Of a stretch of DNA of 6,915 nucleotides, positions 1 through 6,258 are shown piece after piece. The number at the start of each line of letters is the position of its first letter. Position 1 is the stretch's first letter. The position numbers were made by a program, and so were the translations under genes. This DNA comes from Clostridiaceae bacterium. Lineage in GTDB: Bacteria; Bacillota; Clostridia; DSM-8532. The notes below the pieces were generated by a model, which made no database searches, was not told the DNA's origin, and saw only the letters and a program-made list of their open reading frames with translations. Location of the stretch: contig JANYKF010000240.1 of NCBI GenBank assembly GCA_025361665.1, positions 1-6,915 of the forward strand. Reading direction: 5' to 3'.

Positions 1-1
1 G

Positions 2-196
2 ACGTTCACGGTGGAAGGCATATCGGACGAAAATGGTGCAACGGTCCTTCACGATGCGCTCACCTGCCTCAATGGCGTTGAAAACGTCATTGTGGATTTG
101 GGCATGAAGCGGGTCGCCATCGAGTATGATGCCGAACGCATGCATCGGGACACGTTGCGGGGAACCATTGAAGACGAAGGCTACAAGGTCCGCTGA
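2..196 (+). CDS. HMA-fold small protein lacking CxxC (5' partial)
   Basis: The reading frame is open from the window edge, and its first residues (TFTVEGIS) match the first beta strand of heavy-metal-associated domains, so the true start lies just upstream; the GTG at position 11 falls inside that strand and is unlikely to be the start. The rest follows the HMA pattern: a helix ending in LNGVENVIVDL, a strand with VAIEYD, and a C-terminal helix and strand ending IEDEGYKV. Proteins of this fold usually carry copper or other soft metals through a CxxC in the loop after strand 1. Here that loop reads ISDENGA, so both cysteines are absent; the only cysteine visible is in LTCLNGV. The fold assignment is fairly firm, but a metal-chaperone role cannot be assumed. 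The gene ends at TGA and is followed by a hairpin terminator, so it probably belongs to a different transcription unit from nadD. Confidence 0.7.
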   Translation, partial: TFTVEGISDENGATVLHDALTCLNGVENVIVDLGMKRVAIEYDAERMHRDTLRGTIEDEGYKVR

Positions 197-214
197 AACC
201 GGGCGGATGACCGG

Positions 215-250
215 GTGCCTGTCCGCGTTTGCGGACGGGCACTTCATTTT
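215..250 (+). terminator. Intrinsic terminator or attenuator before nadD
   Basis: The arms at 215-226 and 231-242 pair over 12 bp with one T-G wobble and enclose a 4-base loop (GTTT). The tail at 243-250 is T-rich but interrupted (TTCATTTT). It lies 18 bases after the stop of the HMA gene and only about 13 bases before the nadD start codon, so it probably ends HMA transcription. Because the T tract is imperfect, partial read-through into nadD is possible. Confidence 0.7.
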
Positions 251-263
251 CCGGAGGTTGGAA

Positions 264-869
264 ATGACAGGCATCATGGGCGGTACGTTCAACCCCATCC
301 ATTACGGGCATCTCCGCCTTGCCGAACATATCCGGGAGGAATTCAGCCTGGAGCGCATCCTGTTTATTCCAGCCGGCACACCGCCGCACAAGTCGGGAAT
401 GAAGCTGATTCCGGCCAGGCACAGGCTGGCCATGACAAGGCTCGCCATCGCGGACAACCCGGCCTTCCGGATTGCAGAACATGAAATCGGGAAGAAAGGC
501 TATTCCTACACCGTTGATACGCTGGAACGCCTGAAGGCAGAAGGGTATGAGCAACTGGTGCTTATTCTCGGTGCGGATTCAGTTGCACAGCTTGGAAGCT
601 GGCACCAGCCCGGAGGGATCCTCTCGCGGGCCCTGATCGTCGCAGCCCCTCGCCCGGATACGGATCCGTCCGTGCTTGCGGCGGTCATCACGGAATTGAA
701 GGGCAAATACGGCGGAGAATTCCGTATTTCGACCGCGGCAGCCATGCCCCATTCATCGACGGAAATCCGCGGACTGGTCTCAAAAGGGCAAAGCATCCGG
801 TATCTGGTTCCGGAACCAGTGCTTCACTACATCGCATCTCACGGATTTTACGGGAAGGAGCAAACGTGA
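264..869 (+). CDS. nadD: Nicotinate-nucleotide adenylyltransferase
   Basis: NadD transfers AMP from ATP to nicotinate mononucleotide to form deamido-NAD, the penultimate step of NAD synthesis, in the cytoplasm. The 201-residue product has the family landmarks in order: the N-terminal GGTFNPIHYGHL (residues 6-17), with the HxGH nucleotidyltransferase motif at 13-16; the FIPAGTPPHK substrate loop near residue 35; GADSVAQLGSW in the middle; and SSTEIR at 164-169, the C-terminal ATP-binding signature. Length is normal for bacterial NadD. The frame is open upstream to about 126, but ATG 264 is chosen because GGAGG at 253-257 lies 6 bases before it and homology begins there. The stop overlaps the yqeK start, indicating translational coupling. 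No clear promoter is visible between the preceding hairpin and this start. Confidence 0.96.
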   Translation: MTGIMGGTFNPIHYGHLRLAEHIREEFSLERILFIPAGTPPHKSGMKLIPARHRLAMTRLAIADNPAFRIAEHEIGKKGYSYTVDTLERLKAEGYEQLVLILGADSVAQLGSWHQPGGILSRALIVAAPRPDTDPSVLAAVITELKGKYGGEFRISTAAAMPHSSTEIRGLVSKGQSIRYLVPEPVLHYIASHGFYGKEQT

Positions 870-1465
870 ACGGCATCCTCGCGGAAATACAGGGCTATAT
901 CCACGAAAAACTGGACAGAGAACGCTACCGGCATTCATTAGGCGTCATGGACGTGTCACGCAAATTGGCGATCTGCCATGGCGAAGACCCTGAACGCGCC
1001 GCTTTGGCCGGCATCCTGCATGATTGCGGAAAACACTGTTCCGATGCCGATGCGATCGCGCGCCTGCAGGCGGTCGGCTATGCGTTCAACCTGGTGGAGC
1101 GGTTTGAACCTGAACTGCTGCACGGACAAATTGGCGCGATGATCGCCAGGGAGCACTTCCATGTGACGGACCCCGGGATCTTGTCCGCCATTGCCTGCCA
1201 TACGACCGGAAAAACGGGCATGTCCCTGCTTGATAAAATTGTCTACATTGCCGATTACATCGAGCCGGGGCGTGAGGGAGACTGGGTGTATCCTTTGCGA
1301 AGGGTGGCCTATCAGGATCTTGACCGATGCCTGGTGATGTGCGCCGACAGCACCATGACCTTCGTCATGCGCAAAGGAAAGCCCATTCATCCGGACACGG
1401 TTCATATGCGCAATGAAATCCTGATGACGGTGACCAGACAGGGACAGGGACAGGAGGCGGAATGA
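866..1465 (+). CDS. yqeK: HD-domain hydrolase, YqeK family
   Basis: YqeK proteins are cytoplasmic HD-superfamily hydrolases; characterised members split diadenosine tetraphosphate symmetrically into two ADP. The 199-residue product shows the expected metal-ligand pattern: H23 in YRHSLGV, the H52-D53 pair in ILHDCGK, H86 in LLHGQIGA, H112 in ACHTTG and D130 in IADYIEPGR. It starts with GTG inside the nadD stop (GTGA overlap), and GGAAGGAG at 853-860 supports this start. nadD-yqeK adjacency is a common arrangement in Bacillota. The C-terminus ends in a short Gln/Gly stretch (RQGQGQEAE) encoded by a 6-base repeat that also supplies the ribosome-binding site of the next gene. Family assignment is firm; the exact substrate here is inferred. 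Confidence 0.93.
   Translation: MNGILAEIQGYIHEKLDRERYRHSLGVMDVSRKLAICHGEDPERAALAGILHDCGKHCSDADAIARLQAVGYAFNLVERFEPELLHGQIGAMIAREHFHVTDPGILSAIACHTTGKTGMSLLDKIVYIADYIEPGREGDWVYPLRRVAYQDLDRCLVMCADSTMTFVMRKGKPIHPDTVHMRNEILMTVTRQGQGQEAE
1437..1454 (+). repeat. 6-bp tandem repeat, 3 copies of GACAGG
   Basis: Three exact copies of GACAGG run through the last codons of yqeK and encode alternating Gln and Gly. The third copy runs into AGG and so creates AGGAGG at 1452-1457, the likely Shine-Dalgarno sequence of the signal peptidase gene, 4 bases before its ATG. Copy-number change would keep the yqeK frame, because the period is a multiple of three. Confidence 0.75.
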
Positions 1466-2175
1466 ACAATCAAAACGGAATGTCGGGAGATCCATCCGGG
1501 TCGTCCGAAAACAAACCCGGTCAGGCATCAGGACAGGCAGGAACAGGAAACGTGCCGACCGGCAGAAAGAAGAACGGATTCATGAGGGAATTGGTGGAAT
1601 GGGTGCTCTACATCCTCATGGCGTTCATTCTGGCCTCGCTCATTCAAAGTGAAGTCTTTGCGTTGACTGAAGTCAACATGAGTTCAATGGAAACCACCCT
1701 GATTCCCCACGACAAGCTGATCATGAACAAGCTTGCCTATCGCTTTGCGGAGCCGCGGAAAGGCGACATCCTGATCTTTCTGAAGGATGAATCCGCAGAT
1801 GGTTTCGTAAGGCGAATCAATGTGTATCTTTCGGACATATCGATGAAGATCCATGGGGAATTCAGGCGAAACCGGCTCATCAAGCGGGTGATAGCGGTAC
1901 CGGGCGACACCTTGGAAATCCGGGACAACCAGGTGATCGTAAACGGGCAGGTCCAAGCCGAGCCGTATGCCCGCATCGACCCGGATGAAAACAGGGTGGT
2001 GAATGGCGAACTCGCACCCATCACGATTCCGGGAGGCAAGATTTTCGTCATGGGTGATAATCGAAAAACGAGCCTTGACAGCCGCAGTTTCGGGCTGGTC
2101 GACATCCTGTCGGTTGAGGGCAAGGCCGTTTTCCGTGTGATGCCCATCACGAAGTTCGGTTCGCTGTATCCCTGA
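1462..2175 (+). CDS. lepB: Signal peptidase I (S26 family), divergent box B
   Basis: Type I signal peptidases are membrane serine/lysine proteases that cleave signal peptides from exported proteins on the outer face of the membrane. The 237-residue product has a polar N-terminal tail rich in Gly, Ser, Asn and Gln (residues 1-38), one hydrophobic anchor at about 44-66, then the catalytic domain: box B around the nucleophile Ser75 ([10 protein letters not shown], 71-80), box D with general-base Lys141 ([10 protein letters not shown], 140-149) and box E ([15 protein letters not shown], 197-211). One anchor is typical of Gram-positive SipS-type enzymes. Box B departs from the usual VxGxSMxPTL: Gly is Met73 and Pro is Thr78, although Ser75-Met76 are kept. 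About 20 extra residues seem to precede box D. ATG 1462 overlaps the yqeK stop (ATGA) and follows AGGAGG. The family is clear; normal activity is likely but not certain. Confidence 0.9.
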   Translation: MNNQNGMSGDPSGSSENKPGQASGQAGTGNVPTGRKKNGFMRELVEWVLYILMAFILASLIQSEVFALTEVNMSSMETTLIPHDKLIMNKLAYRFAEPRKGDILIFLKDESADGFVRRINVYLSDISMKIHGEFRRNRLIKRVIAVPGDTLEIRDNQVIVNGQVQAEPYARIDPDENRVVNGELAPITIPGGKIFVMGDNRKTSLDSRSFGLVDILSVEGKAVFRVMPITKFGSLYP

Positions 2176-2223
2176 TCCAGGCGCTCCGATTCGTGATCCA
2201 GACAAAATCCCCTCCGACCCCCG

Positions 2224-2229
2224 AAGGAG
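2224..2229 (+). promoter_or_regulatory. Ribosome-binding site of potA
   Basis: AAGGAG lies 8 bases before ATG 2238 and decides the potA start. An in-frame GTG at 2193 has no comparable site and would add 15 residues (rich in Pro and Thr) that do not resemble the family. The 62-base gap after the signal peptidase gene shows no hairpin terminator and no convincing promoter, so transcription could continue from upstream. Confidence 0.8.
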
Positions 2230-2237
2230 CATGGACG

Positions 2238-3374
2238 ATGGGCAAGACTCTGATTGAACTGAAGGGATTGACGAAATCATATTCCGGCAACAGGGTGGTG
2301 GACACCTTGAATTTGACCATCCGGGAAAATGAATTCGTGACCCTGCTGGGTCCGAGCGGCTGCGGCAAAACCACCACGCTGCGGATGATCGGCGGTTTCG
2401 AGGAGCCGGATTCCGGCGAAATTCTGTTTGAAGGGCGGAACCTGAATCCCGTGCCGCCCTACCGGCGGAACATCAATACGGTTTTCCAGCGTTATGCGTT
2501 GTTTCCCCATCTGAATGTATTCGAGAACATCGCGTTCGGATTGCGGATTAAGAAAATGGGACGCACTGAAATCGGGGAACGGGTCGGGAAAATGCTCAAG
2601 CTTGTGGATTTGGAGGGATTTGAGAAACGGAATGTCGATTCGCTCAGCGGGGGACAGCAGCAGCGCGTGGCCATTGCCCGCGCACTCGTCAACCAGCCGA
2701 AGGTGCTCCTGCTCGATAAACCGTTGGGCGCACTGGATTTGAAGCTGCGCAAGGAGATGCAGATCGAATTGCTGGACATGCAGCGTTCCGTCGGCATCAC
2801 TTTCATTTATGTCACCCACGATCAGGAAGAAGCCCTCACCATGTCAGATACGGTGGTGGTCATGAACAAGGGGATCATCCAGCAGGTCGGCACGCCCGTG
2901 GACATCTACAACGAACCTGTCAACCGGTTTGTGGCGGATTTCATCGGAGAAAGCAACATCGTGGAAGCCACCATGCCAGAAGACCGCGTCGTCGTCATCG
3001 ACGGGGTCGCTTTTCCATGTGTGGATTTCGGATTTGCACCGGGCGAGGCCGTCGACGTCGTCATCCGTCCGGAAGACATCCGCATCACCGTGGATCCCGG
3101 GGAAGGTCAATTACAGGGAACCGTCACTTCCGTCGTGTTTAAAGGCGTCCATTATGAAATGCTCATAGAAACAGACCGCAGGGAGTACCTGGTGCAGCGT
3201 ACGGTCATGTTCCCGGTCGGCAGCCGTGTGGGGATGAAAGTGCAGGCGGGGGATATACAGGTCATGAAGCTGCAGCCATCCGATATCAAGAACATGAAGC
3301 TGGAGAAATCTGATATGCGGAACGTGCAGCTGTACGCATCTGATGTACGGGCCGTGAATCGGGGTGATGCGTGA
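2238..3374 (+). CDS. potA: Spermidine/putrescine ABC importer ATPase PotA
   Basis: PotA is the cytoplasmic ATPase that powers polyamine import through PotB and PotC, working as a dimer. The 378-residue product has, in order, Walker [10 protein letters not shown] (38-46), the Q-loop around Q84 ([13 protein letters not shown]), the ABC signature LSGGQQQR (136-143), Walker B VLLLDKP (156-162), the D-loop at 165-167, the H-switch H194 in VTHDQEEA, the family sequence [10 protein letters not shown] and a C-terminal TOBE-type domain with VIRPEDI and FKGVHYEM. Two features are odd. The residue after Walker B Asp160 is Lys161 (codon AAA at 2718-2720), where ABC ATPases normally have the catalytic Glu. 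The last 41 residues (338-378) are a degenerate 10-residue tandem repeat that seems to multiply the usual terminal DIxVMK motif. The stop lies one base before the potB start. Identity is firm; full ATPase activity is open. Confidence 0.94.
   Translation: MGKTLIELKGLTKSYSGNRVVDTLNLTIRENEFVTLLGPSGCGKTTTLRMIGGFEEPDSGEILFEGRNLNPVPPYRRNINTVFQRYALFPHLNVFENIAFGLRIKKMGRTEIGERVGKMLKLVDLEGFEKRNVDSLSGGQQQRVAIARALVNQPKVLLLDKPLGALDLKLRKEMQIELLDMQRSVGITFIYVTHDQEEALTMSDTVVVMNKGIIQQVGTPVDIYNEPVNRFVADFIGESNIVEATMPEDRVVVIDGVAFPCVDFGFAPGEAVDVVIRPEDIRITVDPGEGQLQGTVTSVVFKGVHYEMLIETDRREYLVQRTVMFPVGSRVGMKVQAGDIQVMKLQPSDIKNMKLEKSDMRNVQLYASDVRAVNRGDA
3249..3371 (+). repeat. 30-bp degenerate tandem repeat in potA 3' end
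   Basis: Four consecutive units begin at 3249, 3279, 3309 and 3339; the last is the most decayed. They encode [30 protein letters not shown] and [11 protein letters not shown] (PotA residues 338-378). A weaker preceding unit ([10 protein letters not shown], 328-337) shares the MK-x-Q-A/P end. The shared pattern is Ser/Gly-Asp-hydrophobic-polar-x-Met/Val-x-Leu. PotA proteins usually end shortly after a single DI(H/Q)VMK motif, so I infer in-frame duplication of that end. The period of 30 keeps the frame. Confidence 0.8.
3361..3368 (+). promoter_or_regulatory. Ribosome-binding site of potB inside potA end
   Basis: GGGGTGAT resembles the anti-Shine-Dalgarno complement GGAGGTGAT and lies 7 bases before ATG 3376. 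It is therefore the best guide to the potB start. GTG 3364 and ATG 3367 are in the same frame but overlap this site. It lies within the last codons of potA, consistent with translational coupling. Confidence 0.55.
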
Positions 3375-3375
3375 T

Positions 3376-4221
3376 ATGAGGGTCCGCATGAGAATGCTTG
3401 CCTGGCCCTATGTAGCTTGGATGGGCCTCTTCGTGATCATCCCGCTGGTTCTCGTGCTGCTCTACAGTTTCACGAGCGGAGATATTCACGACATGACCAC
3501 ATGGCGCTTTACACTGGACAATTTCGCCCGGTTCAACGAACCCATCTACATCAAGGTCATGGCTGACTCTTTTCTGCTTGCGGTGGCCAGCACCCTTATC
3601 TGTCTGGTTCTCGGCTATCCGGTCGCGATGATCATCGCGCGGGCCGACCTGCGTTACCGGAACCTGCTCCTGATGTTCTTCCTCGTGCCCATCTGGATGA
3701 ATTTCCTTCTCAGGACCTATGCGTGGATGTCCCTGCTCTCACCGAACGGCCTCATCAACCGGCTGCTGCTCTCGGTGGGGCTTCCAAAACTGGAAATCAT
3801 GCCCGGGCAGGGTGCCGTCCTGCTCGGGATGGTCTATAATTTCCTTCCGTTCATGGTGCTGCCCATTTATTCAGTCCTCTCGAAAATCGATCGCCACCTG
3901 CTTGAGGCAGCTTCCGACTTGGGAGCAAACAGGTTTCTCACCTTTTGGAAGGTAATTTTCCCCTTGTCCATCCCGGGCGTTATCTCCGGCATTACAATGG
4001 TTTTCATGCCGGCTGTCAGCACGTTCGTCATATCCGCCCTGCTCGGAGGCGGAAAGACGCCCCTCATTGGTGATCTCATCGAACAGCAGTTCATGTCGGA
4101 CCGCAACTGGCATTTCGGTTCGTCGCTCTCAATCATCCTCATGGCCGTCATCCTCCTTTCGATGGCCGTCATGTCACGGATTGACGCGAACCAACCGGTG
4201 GAAGGGAGGCGGGCGGCATGA
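3376..4221 (+). CDS. potB: Spermidine/putrescine ABC permease PotB
   Basis: PotB is one of the two membrane subunits of the polyamine importer. The product (281 residues from ATG 3376) has about six hydrophobic segments, near residues 9-31, 65-87, 97-118, 147-168, 198-222 and 250-270, and a binding-protein-dependent permease EAA loop at 176-196 (LLEAASDLGA followed by KVIFPLS), where the permease docks on PotA. The sequence LVPIWMNFLLRTYAWMSLL is strongly PotB-like. The start is a choice among GTG 3364, ATG 3367 and ATG 3376; the last has the best-spaced ribosome site and begins one base after the potA stop. The end overlaps potC by ATGA. Length is normal and no key motif is missing. Confidence 0.93.
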   Translation: MRVRMRMLAWPYVAWMGLFVIIPLVLVLLYSFTSGDIHDMTTWRFTLDNFARFNEPIYIKVMADSFLLAVASTLICLVLGYPVAMIIARADLRYRNLLLMFFLVPIWMNFLLRTYAWMSLLSPNGLINRLLLSVGLPKLEIMPGQGAVLLGMVYNFLPFMVLPIYSVLSKIDRHLLEAASDLGANRFLTFWKVIFPLSIPGVISGITMVFMPAVSTFVISALLGGGKTPLIGDLIEQQFMSDRNWHFGSSLSIILMAVILLSMAVMSRIDANQPVEGRRAA

Positions 4222-4997
4222 TGAAGGTTGTGAAACGGACTTACATGGGCCTGATCTTTCTCTTTCTCTATGCGCCCATAGCGGTTCTCATCGCTTTCTC
4301 ATTCAATAGTTCGAAATCAAGGAGCCAGTGGGGGGGATTCACCTTCGACTGGTATCTGGACATGATTGGTGATCGGCAAATCAGGGAAGCCTTGACGTTC
4401 ACCATCGTCATTGCCCTCCTTTCCACGCTCATTTCCACCTTGGCCGGCACGGTATCTGCCATCGGCATCCACTATATGGGGCGTGGGGTACGAACCGCGG
4501 TTCTCAACGTCAACAACCTGCCGGTTCTGAATCCCGACATCATCACGGGTGTGGCGCTCATGACCCTGTTCATCTCCTCAGGTTTGCCTTTGGGAGCAGT
4601 GGCCATGCTGATCGCCCATGTCGTTTTCAGTACGCCATACGTGATTCTTTCCGTTTTGCCGAAACTGCGGCAGATGAACCGGTACACGGCGGAAGCAGCG
4701 ATGGATTTGGGGGCAACGCCGGCCATGGCGCTCCGGAAAGTCATTTTGCCGGAAATATCCCCCGGCATCATCAGCGGAGCCCTCATGGCCTTCACCATGT
4801 CCATCGACGACTTCGTCATCAGCTTTTTTACCGCCGGCACGGACGCCACGAACCTTTCCATCCTCATCTATTCCATGGCCAAGCGCGGCGTGAAGCCTTC
4901 CATCAACGCGCTCAGCACCGTGATGTTCGTCACGGTGGTGATCCTGCTGTTCATCATCAACCGAAAGAGTGAAAAGGGAGAGGAACTGATGCTATGA
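4218..4997 (+). CDS. potC: Spermidine/putrescine ABC permease PotC
   Basis: PotC pairs with PotB to form the transmembrane path. The 259-residue product begins with a short basic end and a hydrophobic segment (YMGLIFLFLYAPIAVLIAFSF), contains FNSSKSRSQWGGFTFDWY, which is typical of the PotC branch, and carries the EAA loop at 159-180 (EAAMDLGATPAMALRKVILP). The stretch AFTMSIDDFVISFF is also characteristic of PotC. Further hydrophobic segments bring the total to about six. GGGAGG at 4204-4209 lies 8 bases before ATG 4218; a second ATG follows at once at 4221, so the start is uncertain by one codon. The start overlaps the potB stop and the end overlaps the potD start (ATGA), as in a tightly coupled operon. 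It looks intact. Confidence 0.94.
   Translation: MMKVVKRTYMGLIFLFLYAPIAVLIAFSFNSSKSRSQWGGFTFDWYLDMIGDRQIREALTFTIVIALLSTLISTLAGTVSAIGIHYMGRGVRTAVLNVNNLPVLNPDIITGVALMTLFISSGLPLGAVAMLIAHVVFSTPYVILSVLPKLRQMNRYTAEAAMDLGATPAMALRKVILPEISPGIISGALMAFTMSIDDFVISFFTAGTDATNLSILIYSMAKRGVKPSINALSTVMFVTVVILLFIINRKSEKGEELML
4976..4985 (+). promoter_or_regulatory. Ribosome-binding site of potD
   Basis: GGGAGAGGAA ends 8 bases before ATG 4994, which overlaps the potC stop. This strong site supports translation from 4994, and so inclusion of the 39-residue extension in PotD. The internal ATG 5111, where a normal lipoprotein signal would begin, has only a purine run (AAAGGAA, 5087-5093) about 17 bases upstream, too far for good initiation. 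Confidence 0.75.
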
Positions 4998-6163
4998 AGA
5001 GACAACCGGAAGCAGCATGGAAACAATTACCAAACAAGAGGCGAATCGAAGGTACCGGGAACCCATTTCCGAGGAAGAACAGATGCAAAGGAACCAAAAA
5101 ACAGTTTCCGATGAAGAGTCGAATCGCTTTGTTCCTGATGTCTCTGATGCTGCTGGCCTCCCTTTCCGGCTGTGGAGCGAAGGTGACCCTCAATGTGTTC
5201 AACTGGGGCGAATACATGGATGAAACCCTGCTGGAGAAGTTCGAAAAGGAAACTGGAATCAGCGTCAATTACAAGACTTACGATACCAATGAAACGCTGC
5301 TGGCAAAAATGGACGCGGGAGGAAGCAGCTATGATGTGGTGTTTCCATCCGATTACGCCATTTCGGAAATGATCAAGAAGGACATGCTCCTGCCGCTTGA
5401 CTTTTCAAGAATTCCGAATTACAAATACATAGACCCCCAGACGAAGAACCTGTCCTATGATCCGGGAAACAAATATTCCGTGCCCTATTTCTGGGGTACC
5501 CTGGGAATCCTGTACAACAAAAAAATGATGAAGGATCCCATCGACAGCTGGAATGTCCTCTGGGATCCGAAATACAAGGGCCAGATCATCATGAAGAAAG
5601 ATGTTCGCGACTCGATGGGCGTGGCATTGAAAAGACTTGGGTATTCGATGAACAGCACAAGCGAAGCGGAACTGCGGGCGGCAAAAGACAGCCTTGTGGA
5701 GCAGAAACCGCTTATCAACGGGTATTATGGGGATGAAATCAGAGACATGATTGCCAATGGCGATGCGGCCATGGGGGTCACCTATTCGGGGGATCCCATG
5801 GATCTTTACTGGGACAAGTCCGCCGACTTCAGTTATATCGGCTATGTCATTCCGAAAGAGGGCACGAATGTATGGTATGACGCCATGGTGATGCCGAAGA
5901 GCAGCAAGCATCCGAAGGAAGCCGCCATTTTCATCAACTTCATGCTCGATCCGGACAACGCCTTTCAGAACTCCGAAACCGTCGGGTACACCTCTCCGAA
6001 TACGGAAGCTTTGAAAAAGATGCGGGAAGCCTACCCCGAGATATTCACGATGGATGCGTATTGGCCTTCTGTGGAAGTGCTGAAAAAGAGTGAGGTCTAT
6101 GTCGATCTCGGTGATGTGAAGACGCTCTATAACCAGCTTTGGACGGAAGCGCGCGTGGAATAG
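4994..6163 (+). CDS. potD: Polyamine-binding lipoprotein PotD with N-terminal extension
   Basis: PotD is the extracytoplasmic receptor that delivers spermidine or putrescine to PotBC. The 389-residue product contains a lipoprotein signal starting at M40 (MKSRIALFLMSLMLLASLSGC) with lipobox LSGC and lipidated Cys60. The mature part has family landmarks: VFNWGEYMDE, YDVVFPSDYAI, PYFWGTLGILYNKK (Trp167), NGYYGDEI, MGVTYSGD and NVWYDAMVMP, whose Trp294 and Asp296 correspond by motif to polyamine-contacting residues of E. coli PotD. The first 39 residues are unusual: very basic and built from a 13-residue tandem repeat, placed before the normal signal peptide. The ribosome site favours ATG 4994; ATG 5111 would give a conventional product of 350 residues. 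It is last in the pot operon and is followed by an 18-bp repeat and a terminator. Function is firm; substrate preference (spermidine or putrescine) cannot be read. Confidence 0.93.
   Translation: MKRQPEAAWKQLPNKRRIEGTGNPFPRKNRCKGTKKQFPMKSRIALFLMSLMLLASLSGCGAKVTLNVFNWGEYMDETLLEKFEKETGISVNYKTYDTNETLLAKMDAGGSSYDVVFPSDYAISEMIKKDMLLPLDFSRIPNYKYIDPQTKNLSYDPGNKYSVPYFWGTLGILYNKKMMKDPIDSWNVLWDPKYKGQIIMKKDVRDSMGVALKRLGYSMNSTSEAELRAAKDSLVEQKPLINGYYGDEIRDMIANGDAAMGVTYSGDPMDLYWDKSADFSYIGYVIPKEGTNVWYDAMVMPKSSKHPKEAAIFINFMLDPDNAFQNSETVGYTSPNTEALKKMREAYPEIFTMDAYWPSVEVLKKSEVYVDLGDVKTLYNQLWTEARVE
5021..5127 (+). repeat. 39-bp degenerate tandem repeat at potD 5' end
   Basis: Units begin at 5021, 5060 and 5099 and encode KQLPNKRRIEGTG, NPFPRKNRCKGTK and KQFPMKSRIALFL (PotD residues 10-48). 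Shared positions are x-x-(L/F)-P-x-K-x-R-(I/C), and GT near the end of the first two units. The third unit is the start of the normal signal peptide (MKSRI), so I infer that the sequence around the ancestral start was duplicated upstream. DNA similarity in the third unit fades after about 5127. The period is a multiple of three and keeps the frame. Confidence 0.7.
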
Positions 6164-6186
6164 ACGGCATATGCGTCCGTCAATGC

Positions 6187-6258
6187 GGGAAAACATGGGT
6201 CATCGGGGAAACAGGGGTCATAGGGAAAACATGGGTCATCGGGAAGACATGGGTCATT
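6187..6258 (+). repeat. 18-bp tandem repeat, 4 copies, downstream of potD
   Basis: The unit GGGAAAACATGGGTCATC occurs at 6187, 6205, 6223 and 6241. Copies 1 and 3 are identical, copy 2 differs at three bases and copy 4 at two. The array begins 23 bases after the potD stop and ends about 40 bases before the terminator, so it would lie in the 3' untranslated part of the operon mRNA. Read in the potD frame it would give GKHGS-like units but contains a TAG at 6221-6223. No function is known to me. Confidence 0.93.

Noticed and set aside
126..263. Extension of the nadD frame upstream to ATG 126.
   Set aside because: It would overlap the HMA gene and the hairpin; the NadD N-terminal motif starts directly after ATG 264, which has its own GGAGG.
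2173..2201. An 8-bp direct repeat TGATCCAG at 2173-2180 and 2194-2201 between lepB and potA.
   Set aside because: It is only two short copies with little surrounding similarity and could easily be chance.
2193..2237. GTG 2193 as an upstream start of potA.
   Set aside because: ATG 2238 has AAGGAG at ideal spacing, and family similarity begins there; the extra residues look non-coding.
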